Below, piece after piece: positions 1-10,133 of a DNA stretch of 64,000 bases (position 1 is its first letter; the number at the start of each line of letters is the position of its first letter). The notes below the pieces were generated by a model. It saw only the letters and a list, made by a program, of their open reading frames with translations, was not told the origin of the DNA and made no database searches. The DNA is from Pseudonocardia alni (GTDB lineage: Bacteria; Actinomycetota; Actinomycetes; Mycobacteriales; Pseudonocardiaceae), in contig NZ_PHUJ01000003.1 in assembly GCF_002813375.1 (NCBI RefSeq), positions 3,038,001 through 3,102,000 of the forward strand, written 5' to 3'. The translations under genes were made by a program, and so were the position numbers.

Positions 1-625
1 GGTGGATCGGGTTCACGTCACCGGAGACGGCCGCGTAGCGGCGCCCGATGTCGCCCGGGACCCGCCACAGCGCGTTCGCCGGACCGGTCGGGACCGGGGG
101 CTCGGCGATGTCCTGGCCCGCCGCGCCCTCGGGCGCCTTCGCCCCGCGGGCCAGGTAGGTGCTTCGCCCGGACCAGACGGTCGCCCCACCCGCGGAGACC
201 TCGCCGATCAGGTCCACCTGCGCACCCTTGGGGTGGCGGGTGAACCGCTCGGCCCACACCCGGACGTCGAGCGTCTCGGTCGGGGCGATCGCCCGGTGCA
301 CGGTGATCCGGTTGGCGATGTGCACCAGTCCGGGCAGCGGCAGCGGGAACGACCGGCCCGCCATCAGCACGACCTGCAGCGGGAAGGTGAGCATGTGCGG
401 GTAGGTCACCGGCAGGGCGTTGCCGACCCGGAACCCGCAGACCCGGGCGTAGTCGGCGAGGTGCCCCTGCTCGACGGTGACGCCGCGGCGGACCAGCTCG
501 GTCGCGGGGAGCGACCGGCCGGAGCCGCCGGGCAGCGCCGCCCGGGCGGCCGCGGAGGCGTAGTACTGCCCCAGCGACGGCGGGCCGGGCAGCTCGGTGA
601 CCTTCCGGTCCTCGGCCACGGTCAT
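1..625 (-). CDS. MaoC-family enoyl-thioester hydratase, partial
   Basis: The first 208 codons are visible; the C-terminus runs off the window edge. Just before the edge the protein shows the hydratase-2 signature Y-A-x-V-S-G-D-x-N-P-I-H, whose Asp and His are the catalytic dyad of (R)-specific enoyl-CoA hydratases. The preceding ~190 residues fit the non-catalytic first hot-dog half of a two-domain, HtdX-like enzyme. The ATG overlaps the stop of the upstream reductase gene (TGATG), so it is the third gene of a thiolase-reductase-hydratase operon. Mycobacteria have a comparable trio (fadA2, fabG4, htdX), which supports a role in reversible beta-oxidation or fatty-acid elongation. That role is inferred from context. 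Confidence 0.85.
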   Translation of the reverse strand, partial: MTVAEDRKVTELPGPPSLGQYYASAAARAALPGGSGRSLPATELVRRGVTVEQGHLADYARVCGFRVGNALPVTYPHMLTFPLQVVLMAGRSFPLPLPGLVHIANRITVHRAIAPTETLDVRVWAERFTRHPKGAQVDLIGEVSAGGATVWSGRSTYLARGAKAPEGAAGQDIAEPPVPTGPANALWRVPGDIGRRYAAVSGDVNPIH

Positions 626-1977
626 CAGGCCCCCAGCATCGACTGGCCGCAGACCCGCACGACCTGCCCGTTGAGCCCGCCGGACTCGGCGCGGCCGAAC
701 CAGCCGATGGCCTCGGCGACGTCGACCGGCAGCCCGCCCTGCTTGAGCGAGTTGATCCGGCGGCCGCCCTCGCGGGTGGCGAGCGGCATCGTCGCGGTCA
801 TGTCGGTCTCGATGAACCCGGGTGCGACGGCGTTGATCGTCGCGCCGCGCTCGGCGAACCGCGGGGCGAGCGCCCGGACCATCCCGATCACACCGGCCTT
901 CGAGGCGGCGTAGTTGGTCTGGCCGCGGTTGCCCGCGATGCCCGACTGCGACGACACGCAGACCACGCGGCCGGCCTCGTGCAGCGGGGAGCCCTTCGCC
1001 AGCAGCGCCTCGTTGATCGTCAGCTGGGCGCCCAGGTTGACCCCGAGCACCGAGTCCCAGCGGTCGGAGGTCATGTTCGCGAGCAGCTTGTCGCGGGTGA
1101 TACCCGCGTTGTGCACCACGATGTCGACGCCGTCGTGCCGGTCGGCGAGGTGCGAGAGCAGCCGGTCCGCCGCGTCCGACGCGGTGATGTCCAGCTGCAG
1201 CGCGGTGCCGCCGGTGCGGTTCGCGGTGCGGGCCAGGCCCTCCCCGGCCGCCGGGATGTCGACGGCGACGATCGTCGCGCCGTCGCGGGCCAGGGTGTCG
1301 GCGATGGCCGCGCCGATGCCCCGTGCCGCCCCGGTCACCACCGCGACGCGCCCGGCGAGCGGCTGCTCCTCGGCGCGCGGGTCGTCGACCTCGGCCGGCT
1401 CCCGCGGGTTCCCGACCGGGGCGGCGACGTGCGCGACCTGGCCGTCGACGTAGGCGGAGCGGGCCGACAGGAAGAACCGGACCGACGAGTCGATCGCCGC
1501 GGGGGTCACGTCGGAGGTCACCACGAGCAGGTTCGCCGTCGCGCCGAACCGCAGCTCCTTGCCGATCGAGCGGACCAGGCCGTCGAGCGACTGGGCGACG
1601 GCGGCCGCCTCGGCCCCGGACGCCTCGGCGGGCTCGGCGCCGATCAGCAGCACCCGGCCCGATGGCCCGAGCCGCTTCACCGCGGGGGTGAGGATCTGCT
1701 GGGCGGCGGCGAGGTCGGCCAGCGTCCGCGCTCCCGACAGGTCGACGACGACGCCGTGCAGCCGGTCCTCACCGACCGCCGTGAGCGCGGGGACCCCCTG
1801 CTCCTCGACGAAGGCGGTGACGGCCTTCGCGAAGCGCGACTCGCCGACCGACGCGACGAGCACGGGGCCGGCCAGCAGCGGGTCCCCGAGGCGGTGCCGG
1901 CGCAGCGTCGGCACCGTGGGCAGCCCCAGCTGCTTGGCGATGCCGGTGTTGGACAGGGTCGCGAGCAGGTCGCTCAT
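625..1977 (-). CDS. fabG: Long-form 3-oxoacyl-thioester reductase (FabG4-like SDR)
   Basis: This is a 450-residue protein, almost twice the length of an ordinary FabG. Residues ~1-195 form an extra flavodoxin-like domain and residues ~205-450 a complete short-chain dehydrogenase. The SDR half has TGAARGIG for the cofactor, HNAG, and the catalytic Ser343, Tyr356 and Lys360 in S-x12-YAASK. It should reduce 3-oxoacyl-CoA or -ACP to the 3-hydroxy form with NAD(P)H in the cytoplasm, between the thiolase upstream and the hydratase downstream. The start overlaps the thiolase stop (ATGA). The two-domain layout matches mycobacterial FabG4 (HMwFabG); which cofactor it prefers cannot be read from sequence. 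Confidence 0.9.
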   Translation of the reverse strand: MSDLLATLSNTGIAKQLGLPTVPTLRRHRLGDPLLAGPVLVASVGESRFAKAVTAFVEEQGVPALTAVGEDRLHGVVVDLSGARTLADLAAAQQILTPAVKRLGPSGRVLLIGAEPAEASGAEAAAVAQSLDGLVRSIGKELRFGATANLLVVTSDVTPAAIDSSVRFFLSARSAYVDGQVAHVAAPVGNPREPAEVDDPRAEEQPLAGRVAVVTGAARGIGAAIADTLARDGATIVAVDIPAAGEGLARTANRTGGTALQLDITASDAADRLLSHLADRHDGVDIVVHNAGITRDKLLANMTSDRWDSVLGVNLGAQLTINEALLAKGSPLHEAGRVVCVSSQSGIAGNRGQTNYAASKAGVIGMVRALAPRFAERGATINAVAPGFIETDMTATMPLATREGGRRINSLKQGGLPVDVAEAIGWFGRAESGGLNGQVVRVCGQSMLGA

Positions 1978-3278
1978 GCCTTCTTCGCCTCCAGGATCGC
2001 GACGACGCCCTGGCCGCCCGCGGCGCAGATCGAGATCAGGCCGCGCTGGTCCTTCTTCTCCGTGTCGGCCTTCTCCCGCAGGAGCTTCGCCAGGGTGGCG
2101 ACGATCCGCCCGCCGGTCGCGGCGAACGGGTGCCCCGCGGCGAGCGAGGAGCCCGCGACGTTGAGCTTCGCGTCGTCGACGGCGCCCAGCGGCGCGTCGA
2201 GGCCCAGGCGCTCCTTGCAGAAGCGCGGGTCCTCCCAGGCCTTGCGCTGCACGAGCACGACCGAGGCGAACGCCTCGTGGATCTCGTACAGGTCGAAGTC
2301 CTGCAGGGACAGACCGTTGCGCTCGAGCATCCGCGGGACGGCGAACACCGGCGCGGTGAGCAGCCCGTCCGGGCCGTGCACGTAGTCCACGGCCGAGGTC
2401 TCGGCGTCGACGACGTGGGCCAGCACCGGCAGCTTGTGCTCGGCGGCCCACTCGTCGGAGCCGAGCAGGACGAGCGCGGCGCCGTCGGTCAGCGGGGTCG
2501 AGTTGCCCGCCGTCATCGTGGCGTCCGGGCCCTTCCCGAAGACCGGCTTGAGCTTCGCGAGCTTCTCCACCGAGGAGTCCGCGCGCAGGTTGTTGTCGCG
2601 GGTCAGCTTCAGGTAGGGCGTGACGAGGTCGTCGAAGAAGCCGCGGTCGTAGGCGGCGGCCAGGTTGTGGTGGCTGCGCGCGGTCAGCTCGTCCTGCTCG
2701 GTGCGGCCGATGCCCCACTCCAGCGCGGTGCGCGCGGCGTGCTCGCCCATCGACAGGCCGGTGCGCGGCTCGGAGTTCTCCGGGATGTCCGGGACGATCT
2801 GGCCCGGCCGCAGCTGCCCGACCAGCTTGAGCCGGTCCACCGCCGTCCTCGCGGCGTTGAGCTTGACCAGCACGCGACGCAGGTCGTCGTTCAGCGCGAT
2901 CGGCGCGTCGGACGCGGTGTCCACACCGCCGGCGACGCCGGACTCGATCTGGCCGAGCGCGATCTTGTTGGCGACGGCGATCGTCGCCTCCAGGCCGGTG
3001 CCGCAGGCCTGCTGCACGTCGTAGGCCGCGGTGGCGGGGTTCAGCCGGGAGCCGAGGACCGCCTCGCGGGTCAGGTTGAAGTCGCGGGAGTGCTTGAGCA
3101 CGGCGCCGGCCACGACCTCACCCAGGCGCTCGCCGGCCAGCCCGAAGCGGGCCACCAGACCGTCGAGCGTCGTGGTGAGCATGTCGAGGTTCGAGGCGGA
3201 GGCGTAGGCACCGTTGGCCCGCGCGAACGGGATGCGGTTGCCGCCGATGACGGCGGCGCGCCGGGTGCTGGCTGGCAT
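1974..3278 (-). CDS. Acetyl-CoA C-acetyltransferase (FadA2/FadI-like thiolase)
   Basis: The 434-residue enzyme has all thiolase catalytic elements: nucleophile Cys92 in QQACGTG, His334 in EIHEAFA, His383 in AGHPFAATGGR and the C-terminal Cys418 in CAAGGQG. It cleaves or condenses 3-ketoacyl-CoA. The ATG at 3278 is chosen because AGGAGG lies nine bases upstream. It is the first gene of the minus-strand operon and is divergent from a TetR gene 144 bases away, so the operon is probably under that repressor. The thiolase call is firm; degradative versus biosynthetic direction is open. Confidence 0.92.
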   Translation of the reverse strand: MPASTRRAAVIGGNRIPFARANGAYASASNLDMLTTTLDGLVARFGLAGERLGEVVAGAVLKHSRDFNLTREAVLGSRLNPATAAYDVQQACGTGLEATIAVANKIALGQIESGVAGGVDTASDAPIALNDDLRRVLVKLNAARTAVDRLKLVGQLRPGQIVPDIPENSEPRTGLSMGEHAARTALEWGIGRTEQDELTARSHHNLAAAYDRGFFDDLVTPYLKLTRDNNLRADSSVEKLAKLKPVFGKGPDATMTAGNSTPLTDGAALVLLGSDEWAAEHKLPVLAHVVDAETSAVDYVHGPDGLLTAPVFAVPRMLERNGLSLQDFDLYEIHEAFASVVLVQRKAWEDPRFCKERLGLDAPLGAVDDAKLNVAGSSLAAGHPFAATGGRIVATLAKLLREKADTEKKDQRGLISICAAGGQGVVAILEAKKA

Positions 3279-3376
3279 GGGGGTCGTCCTCCTGGATCGG
3301 GTCCCGCCCCACCCGATCGAGGTCGCCGCGCTGCGCGCGGACCCCGGCGGGCGGAGCATCGGTGCGTGGTCGTCGT

Positions 3377-3412
3377 TACCACGGGGTAGCCGGTACTCAA
3401 GGTACACGGTAC
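3377..3412. promoter_or_regulatory. Candidate TetR operator cluster between thiolase and tetR
   Basis: TACC-acgg-GGTA (3377-3388) is an inverted repeat. It is followed by three copies of GGTAC (3392, 3401, 3408), the last two forming the small palindrome GTAC-ACG-GTAC. The array lies between divergent genes, directly against the tetR start, where an autoregulatory operator is expected. Binding is inferred. Confidence 0.45.
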
Positions 3413-3422
3413 TATGGGTTTC

Positions 3423-4133
3423 GTGAAGGTCGGACGGGACAGACGCGACAGCCGATGGGACGCCCACCGCGAGCAGCGGCGGGTGGCACTCGTCGGGTCC
3501 GCGATCGGGGCCATCCGCCGGCACGGCGCCGGCATCGGGATGGATGAGATCGCTGCGTCCGCCGGGACCAGCAAGACCGTGATCTACCGGCACTTCGGCG
3601 ACCGGGCCGGCCTCTACACCGCGATCTGCGAGTCGGTGGCCGGCGTCCTGCTGGCCGAGGTCCGGCGGGCCACCGCCGAGGCCCTGTCCGACGCGGGCCG
3701 CGGGCCGCGGGCGGCCGTCGCGGCCGGCATCGACGCCTACCTCAGGCTGATCGAGATCGACCCGGAGCTGTACCGGTTCGTGGTACAGCGACCGCTGCTC
3801 ACCCAGGGCACCACCCGGCGCGCCCCCACCGCCGACACCGGCCGTACCGGGACGAGCGACCCGGTCAACGACCTCGTGACCGTGATCGGCGACGAGGTGG
3901 CCGCGGTCATCGCCGGCAACCTCGGCACCGCGGCGGGGACCGGCACCGGCCCGCGGGCCGCGGCCCGCATCTGGGGCCACGCGATCGTCGGCCTCGTCCG
4001 GGGAGCGGCCGACGACTGGCTCGCCCGCCCCGACGGCACCCCCCGCGAGCGGATCGCCACCCATCTCACCGACCTGGCCTGGTCCGGACTGTCCGGCCTG
4101 GCATCGCACGTGCAGCAGGAGGTTCAGTCATGA
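3423..4133 (+). CDS. TetR-family transcriptional regulator
   Basis: About 236 residues. The N-terminal helix-turn-helix is clear (MDEIAASAGTSKTVIYRHFGDRAGLY). The C-terminal half is an alpha-helical ligand domain. I chose GTG 3423 because TACTAT (3410-3415) looks like a -10 box, which would place transcription start at this codon (leaderless), and no ribosome site precedes either candidate; ATG 3414 is the alternative. Its stop overlaps the ATG of the acyl-CoA oxidase (ATGA), so the two are co-translated. It probably senses an acyl-CoA and represses both this operon and the divergent thiolase operon. Confidence 0.85.
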   Translation: MKVGRDRRDSRWDAHREQRRVALVGSAIGAIRRHGAGIGMDEIAASAGTSKTVIYRHFGDRAGLYTAICESVAGVLLAEVRRATAEALSDAGRGPRAAVAAGIDAYLRLIEIDPELYRFVVQRPLLTQGTTRRAPTADTGRTGTSDPVNDLVTVIGDEVAAVIAGNLGTAAGTGTGPRAAARIWGHAIVGLVRGAADDWLARPDGTPRERIATHLTDLAWSGLSGLASHVQQEVQS

Positions 4134-6115
4134 CCCGCAGCACCCTTCCGAGCCCCGACGCCGTCTCCGCCGAGGCGCTCCGCACCGTCGTCGACGGGCG
4201 CTGGGCCCGGGCCCGGCAGGAGACCCGCGAGCAGCTGGCGGCCAACGCCGAGATGCGCGCGGACCCCGACCTGACCTCGGCGCAGTACCGCGAGTGGATC
4301 ACCGACTCGCTGAAGTTCCTGACGTCCTCGGGCCGTCCGCACACCGGGTTCGACCCGTCGGTCGGCGGGCAGGGCGACGTCGGCGGCGTCGTCGCCGCGT
4401 TCGCGATGCTCGCCTACGGCGACCTGTCGCTGCTGGTCAAGGCCGGTGTGCAGTGGGGCCTGTTCGGCGGTGCCGTGCAGGTGCTCGGTACCGAGCGCCA
4501 CCACGAGCGGTACCTCCGCGCGATCATCGACGGCGAGCTGCTCGGCTGCTTCGCCATGACCGAGACCGGGCACGGCTCCGACGTCCAGCACCTGCACACC
4601 ACCGCGACCTACGACCGCGAGGCGGGCGAGTTCGTCGTCCACACCCCGTACCCGCAGGCCCGCAAGGAGTACATCGGCAACGCCGCGCGGGACGGCCGGA
4701 TGGCGGTCGTGTTCGCTCAGCTGATCACCGGCGACGAGAAGCCCGGCGTGCACGCCTTCCTCGTGCCGCTGCGCGACAGCGACGGCAAGGCCCTGCCCGG
4801 CGTGCAGATCGGCGACGACGGCCGCAAGGCCGGCCTCAACGGCGTCGACAACGGACGGCTGGCCTTCGACCACGTCCGCATCCCGCGGGAGAACCTGCTC
4901 AACCGCTTCGCCGACGTCGCCCCGGACGGGACGTACTCGTCGTCGATCGAGAACGAGACGGCGCGGTTCTTCTCCATGCTCGGCACGCTGGTCCGCGGCC
5001 GCATCTCGGTGGCGGGCGGTGCCGGCGCGGCGACCGAGAAGGCGCTCACCCTGGCCGTGCGCTTCGGCCAGCGCCGTCGCCAGTTCGCCAACCCGGCGAC
5101 CGGCGAGGAGATCGCCGTTCTCGACTACCTCGCCCACCAGCAGAAGCTGCTGCCCGCGCTGGCGACGACGTTCGCCCTGCACTTCACCCAGGACGACCTG
5201 GTCCAGCGGATGCACGACATCCAGGCCCCGGGCGCCGGACCGGTCGGCGCACGCGAGCAGCGCACGCTGGAGCAGTCCGCCGCCGGGATCAAGGCGATCG
5301 CGACCTGGCACGCCACACACACCATCCAGACCTGCCGGGAGGCCTGCGGCGGCGCGGGCTACCTGGAGGAGAACCTGCTGCCCGCCCTCAAGGCGGACAC
5401 CGACGTGTTCACCACGTTCGAGGGCGACAACACGGTCCTGCTCCAGCTGCTGGCCAAGGAGCTGCTGTCGGACTACGGCCGCACGATCAAGAAGGGCAAC
5501 CCGCTCGAGATCGCGCCGCTGCTGGGCCGTCAGCTCGCCGGGGTACTGGCCGAGCGGACCGGGGCCGCGTCGCTCACCCGGCGGCTCCCGTTCCGCGGGA
5601 TCGACCTGACCGACCGCACGCGCCGCCGGGAGCTGCTGGCCGTCCGTCGCGAGGACACCCTGGCCGCCGCGATCCGCAACCTTGCTCCGGCCATGCGCAC
5701 GGGCAACGACGAGTTCGCCGTCTTCAACTCCGCCCAGGACCTGCTGCTCACCGCGGCCCGCGCGCACGTGGACACGCTGGTGGAGGCGTCGTTCGCGGAC
5801 AAGCTCGTGACCGTCGACGACCCGGCGGTGCGCGCGCTGCTGGAGCGGGTCTACGACCTGCACGTGCTCACCGTGATCGACCGCGAGCGGGCCTGGTACC
5901 TGGAGACCGGCCGGCTCACCGCCGCCGAGTCCCGCTCGATCCGGCCGCTGGTCAACGCGCTGTGCGCCGAGCTGCGTCCGCACGCCCGGACCCTGGTCGA
6001 CGGCTTCGGCGTCCCGGACGAGTGGCTGGCCTGCCCGATGCTCGACGACGAGGCGTGGGCCCCGGCTCCCGGCCGTCCGGCCGAGCCGCTCACCGACCAG
6101 GTCGAGACGGGCTGA
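4130..6115 (+). CDS. Acyl-CoA oxidase/dehydrogenase family flavoprotein
   Basis: A 661-residue protein with the layout of peroxisomal-type acyl-CoA oxidases. It has an N-terminal helical region, the FAD/substrate middle domain with AMTETGHGSDV near residue 143, a helical domain with RFGQRRRQF, and a second helical C-terminal domain that makes it far longer than ordinary ~380-residue dehydrogenases. CGGAGYLEENLLPALKADTD and TFEGDNTVL are typical of the oxidase branch. It catalyses the first alpha,beta-desaturation of acyl-CoA. It is coupled to tetR and faces the thiolase operon, so the locus covers a complete beta-oxidation turn. Oxygen versus ETF as electron acceptor cannot be decided here. 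Confidence 0.88.
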   Translation: MTRSTLPSPDAVSAEALRTVVDGRWARARQETREQLAANAEMRADPDLTSAQYREWITDSLKFLTSSGRPHTGFDPSVGGQGDVGGVVAAFAMLAYGDLSLLVKAGVQWGLFGGAVQVLGTERHHERYLRAIIDGELLGCFAMTETGHGSDVQHLHTTATYDREAGEFVVHTPYPQARKEYIGNAARDGRMAVVFAQLITGDEKPGVHAFLVPLRDSDGKALPGVQIGDDGRKAGLNGVDNGRLAFDHVRIPRENLLNRFADVAPDGTYSSSIENETARFFSMLGTLVRGRISVAGGAGAATEKALTLAVRFGQRRRQFANPATGEEIAVLDYLAHQQKLLPALATTFALHFTQDDLVQRMHDIQAPGAGPVGAREQRTLEQSAAGIKAIATWHATHTIQTCREACGGAGYLEENLLPALKADTDVFTTFEGDNTVLLQLLAKELLSDYGRTIKKGNPLEIAPLLGRQLAGVLAERTGAASLTRRLPFRGIDLTDRTRRRELLAVRREDTLAAAIRNLAPAMRTGNDEFAVFNSAQDLLLTAARAHVDTLVEASFADKLVTVDDPAVRALLERVYDLHVLTVIDRERAWYLETGRLTAAESRSIRPLVNALCAELRPHARTLVDGFGVPDEWLACPMLDDEAWAPAPGRPAEPLTDQVETG

Positions 6116-6143
6116 CCCGGACCACACGTCCCGGCCACGACGG

Positions 6144-6175
6144 ACGGCCGGCCCCGGAGATCCGGGGCCGGCCGT
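6144..6175. terminator. Strong hairpin terminator after acyl-CoA oxidase
   Basis: A perfect 15-bp inverted repeat (left arm ACGGCCGGCCCCGGA, right arm 6161-6175), followed on the plus strand by TTTGTC. It lies between the oxidase gene and the convergent small secreted-peptide gene, so it can serve both. Confidence 0.8.
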
Positions 6176-6192
6176 TTGTCGTCGGGCGTGGG

Positions 6193-6378
6193 TCAGGCCT
6201 CGAAGCCCAGGGCGTCGACGACCGCGCCGATGGTCGACGACAGGTCGGCGACGGTGCCGTCGACGACCTCGGCGATCGGGGTGATCTCGGCGGCGTTGGC
6301 GGTACCGGTGAGACCCAGCATCACCAGCGGGGCGGCGACGGCCGCGGTGGCCAGACCGGCGATACGACGCTTGTCCAT
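6193..6378 (-). CDS. Small secreted peptide of unknown function
   Basis: A 61-residue open frame with an upstream AAGGAAGG ribosome site. It has a textbook Sec signal peptide: KRR, then a hydrophobic core, then ANA-A near residue 29. The mature part is only ~32 residues, acidic and heptad-like, with no cysteine (AEITPIAEVVDG to VVDALGFEA). Short secreted peptides of this kind are frequent in actinomycetes but mostly uncharacterised. It is monocistronic and faces the terminator of the oxidase gene. The frame is too short to be certain, but start, signal and ribosome site agree. Confidence 0.65.
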   Translation of the reverse strand: MDKRRIAGLATAAVAAPLVMLGLTGTANAAEITPIAEVVDGTVADLSSTIGAVVDALGFEA

Positions 6379-6540
6379 GGTGGTTCCTTCCTTCGGGGGA
6401 GCTTCCGTACGCCCCGAGGGTGGGAGACCGGAGCTTCCGATTTCCAGGTTCCGGCGGTACCTGTAACCGACGGCTTACATCGATGCGTGTGCCGTCACCT
6501 GTCGGACACAACGACGGAGACGGTGATCACCCGCAAAACC

Positions 6541-6577
6541 TGGACAACAAATATCCTGGATATGTAGTATCCAGATC
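6541..6577 (+). promoter_or_regulatory. Rrf2 promoter with overlapping operator, probably leaderless
   Basis: TGGACA (6541-6546) and TAGTAT (6565-6570) are spaced 18 bases apart, which puts transcription start at or next to the ATG at 6578. The spacer carries a perfect 13-bp palindrome ATATCC-T-GGATAT (6551-6563) and a second overlapping one, GGATA-N5-TATCC (6558-6572). These are good candidate Rrf2 operators. Confidence 0.6.
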
Positions 6578-7048
6578 ATGCGGATGGGACAGGGCGTCGA
6601 GTGGGCGCTGCACTGCTGCCTGAACCTGGCCTGGGTCGGCGACGCCGTCCCCGGCGCCCGGCTCGCCGGGTTCTACGACCTCCCGCCCGCGTACCTCAAC
6701 AAGCAGCTCCAGGCCCTGGTCCGGGCCGGGGTGTGCGAGTCCGTGCCCGGCCCGCGGGGCGGGTTCCGGCTCGCCCGGCCCGCGGACGAGGTGTCCCTGC
6801 TCGACGTCGTCGTCGCGGTCGAGGGACCGGAGGACGCGTTCCGCTGCACCTCGATCCTCGGCGCGGCGCCGGGCGGGGACCCGTCGCTCGACTACTCCGG
6901 CCACTGCGCGATCTCGCTGTCCATGCGCTCGGCCGAGCTCGCCTGGCGCCGCGAGCTGGCCGGCCGCTCGCTCGCCGAGGTCGCCGCGGACGTCGTCCGC
7001 ACCGCCCCGGACGCGCCGCAGCACGTCCGGGCCGCGCTCGCACCGTGA
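6578..7048 (+). CDS. Rrf2-family transcriptional regulator
   Basis: A 156-residue winged-helix protein. It keeps the Rrf2 features: the N-terminal MxxxxGVEWALHCC helix, the recognition helix in LPPAYLNKQLQALVRAG, and the wing GPRGGFRLARP. Cysteines typical of Fe-S or redox-sensing members occur only in part (CC near residue 13, one near 94, one near 110), so cluster binding is uncertain. It lies 53 bases upstream of an AhpD-like gene on the same strand, a common arrangement for redox-responsive Rrf2 regulators. Autoregulation is suggested by the palindromes in its promoter. Confidence 0.85.
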   Translation: MRMGQGVEWALHCCLNLAWVGDAVPGARLAGFYDLPPAYLNKQLQALVRAGVCESVPGPRGGFRLARPADEVSLLDVVVAVEGPEDAFRCTSILGAAPGGDPSLDYSGHCAISLSMRSAELAWRRELAGRSLAEVAADVVRTAPDAPQHVRAALAP

Positions 7049-7101
7049 TCGCACCACCCACGACACCGTCCACGAACGCCACCGCCCCGAAGGGGACCGT
7101 C

Positions 7102-7584
7102 ATGGAACCGCGCATCTCCCGGCCCTACCGCCACGTCCCGGACGGCTACCGCGCCCTGACGGCGCTGGAGGCCTCCACCCGCGACGACGCCGTCCTCCCC
7201 CGCACCGTGCAGGAGCTCGTACGACTGCGGGCGTCGCAGATCAACGGCTGCGGCTTCTGCGTGGACATGCACTCGCACGACGCACTGGACTCCGGCGAGG
7301 CCGTCGAGCGCCTGTTCTCCGTGGCCGCCTGGCGGGAGGCCCCGTGGTTCACCCGCCAGGAGCGGGCCGCGCTGGCCCTCACCGAGGAGGTGACCCGGCT
7401 GGCCGACCGACCCGATGCCGTCCCGGACGCGGTGTGGGACGAGGCCGCCGCGGTGTTCGACGAGCGGGCCCTGACCCTGCTGGTCACCACGGTCGCGACG
7501 ATCAACGCCTGGAACCGGATCAGCGTCGCCACCCGGCAGATCGCGGGAAGCCACCGGCGCGCTGCGGCCGCGGGACGTCCGTGA
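7102..7584 (+). CDS. AhpD-like carboxymuconolactone decarboxylase family protein
   Basis: 160 residues of the CMD/AhpD fold. The active-site motif is NGCGFCVDMHSHDA: two cysteines in CxxC followed three residues later by His, the arrangement of alkylhydroperoxidase-type thiol oxidoreductases. AASGR-type C-terminal helices follow. It probably reduces peroxides or acts as a redox partner in the cytosol. The start ATG 7102 gives the usual N-terminus; AGGGGACC upstream is a weak ribosome site. Pairing with the Rrf2 regulator suggests induction by oxidative or electrophile stress. Confidence 0.85.
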   Translation: MEPRISRPYRHVPDGYRALTALEASTRDDAVLPRTVQELVRLRASQINGCGFCVDMHSHDALDSGEAVERLFSVAAWREAPWFTRQERAALALTEEVTRLADRPDAVPDAVWDEAAAVFDERALTLLVTTVATINAWNRISVATRQIAGSHRRAAAAGRP

Positions 7585-7710
7585 CCTTCCCCGCGCAACG
7601 GCGGACCGGCTGGGCACGACGTCGCACGCTGGGGCAACATCGTTCCCGTGCCCCGTACGCGTGGGTGATCTGCCCCGTTCTGCCGTCGTCGTGTTCCAGA
7701 TGAGGTGCCC

Positions 7711-10032
<2,322 letters not shown>

Positions 10033-10038
10033 TCGACG

Positions 10039-10054
10039 TGTGAGCGCGCTCACC
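10039..10054. promoter_or_regulatory. CRP/GlxR-like site
   Basis: TGTGAGCGCGCTCACC matches the TGTGA-N6-TCACA consensus of actinobacterial Crp/GlxR regulators except at the last base. It contains a perfect 14-bp palindrome and lies ~80 bases upstream of the exporter start. Function is inferred from the match. Confidence 0.45.
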
Positions 10055-10075
10055 CGTCCGGTGATGTCCGGACGG
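10054..10075 (+). terminator. Hairpin after the molybdopterin oxidoreductase
   Basis: CCGTCCGG, a six-base loop and CCGGACGG, 22 bases after the stop. There is no T tract, as is common in actinomycetes. It abuts the CRP-like site. Confidence 0.5.
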
Positions 10076-10086
10076 AATCGGCGTCA

Positions 10087-10123
10087 CCCCTCGTGAGGTT
10101 GCACCGTTCGGCCACACGAGGGG
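10087..10123 (+). promoter_or_regulatory. Hairpin able to mask the exporter ribosome site
   Basis: CCCCTCGTG (10087-10095) is perfectly complementary to CACGAGGGG (10115-10123), with a 19-base loop. The right arm is part of the GAGGGGGGA Shine-Dalgarno stretch that precedes GTG 10134. If folded in mRNA the stem would hide the ribosome site; as DNA it could equally be an operator. Confidence 0.4.
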
Positions 10124-10133
10124 GGACGTCCGA

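Noticed and set aside
4124..6511. Long open frame antisense to the acyl-CoA oxidase
   Set aside because: Arginine/glycine-rich shadow typical of high GC3; no ribosome site or motif, and the oxidase on the other strand is unambiguous.
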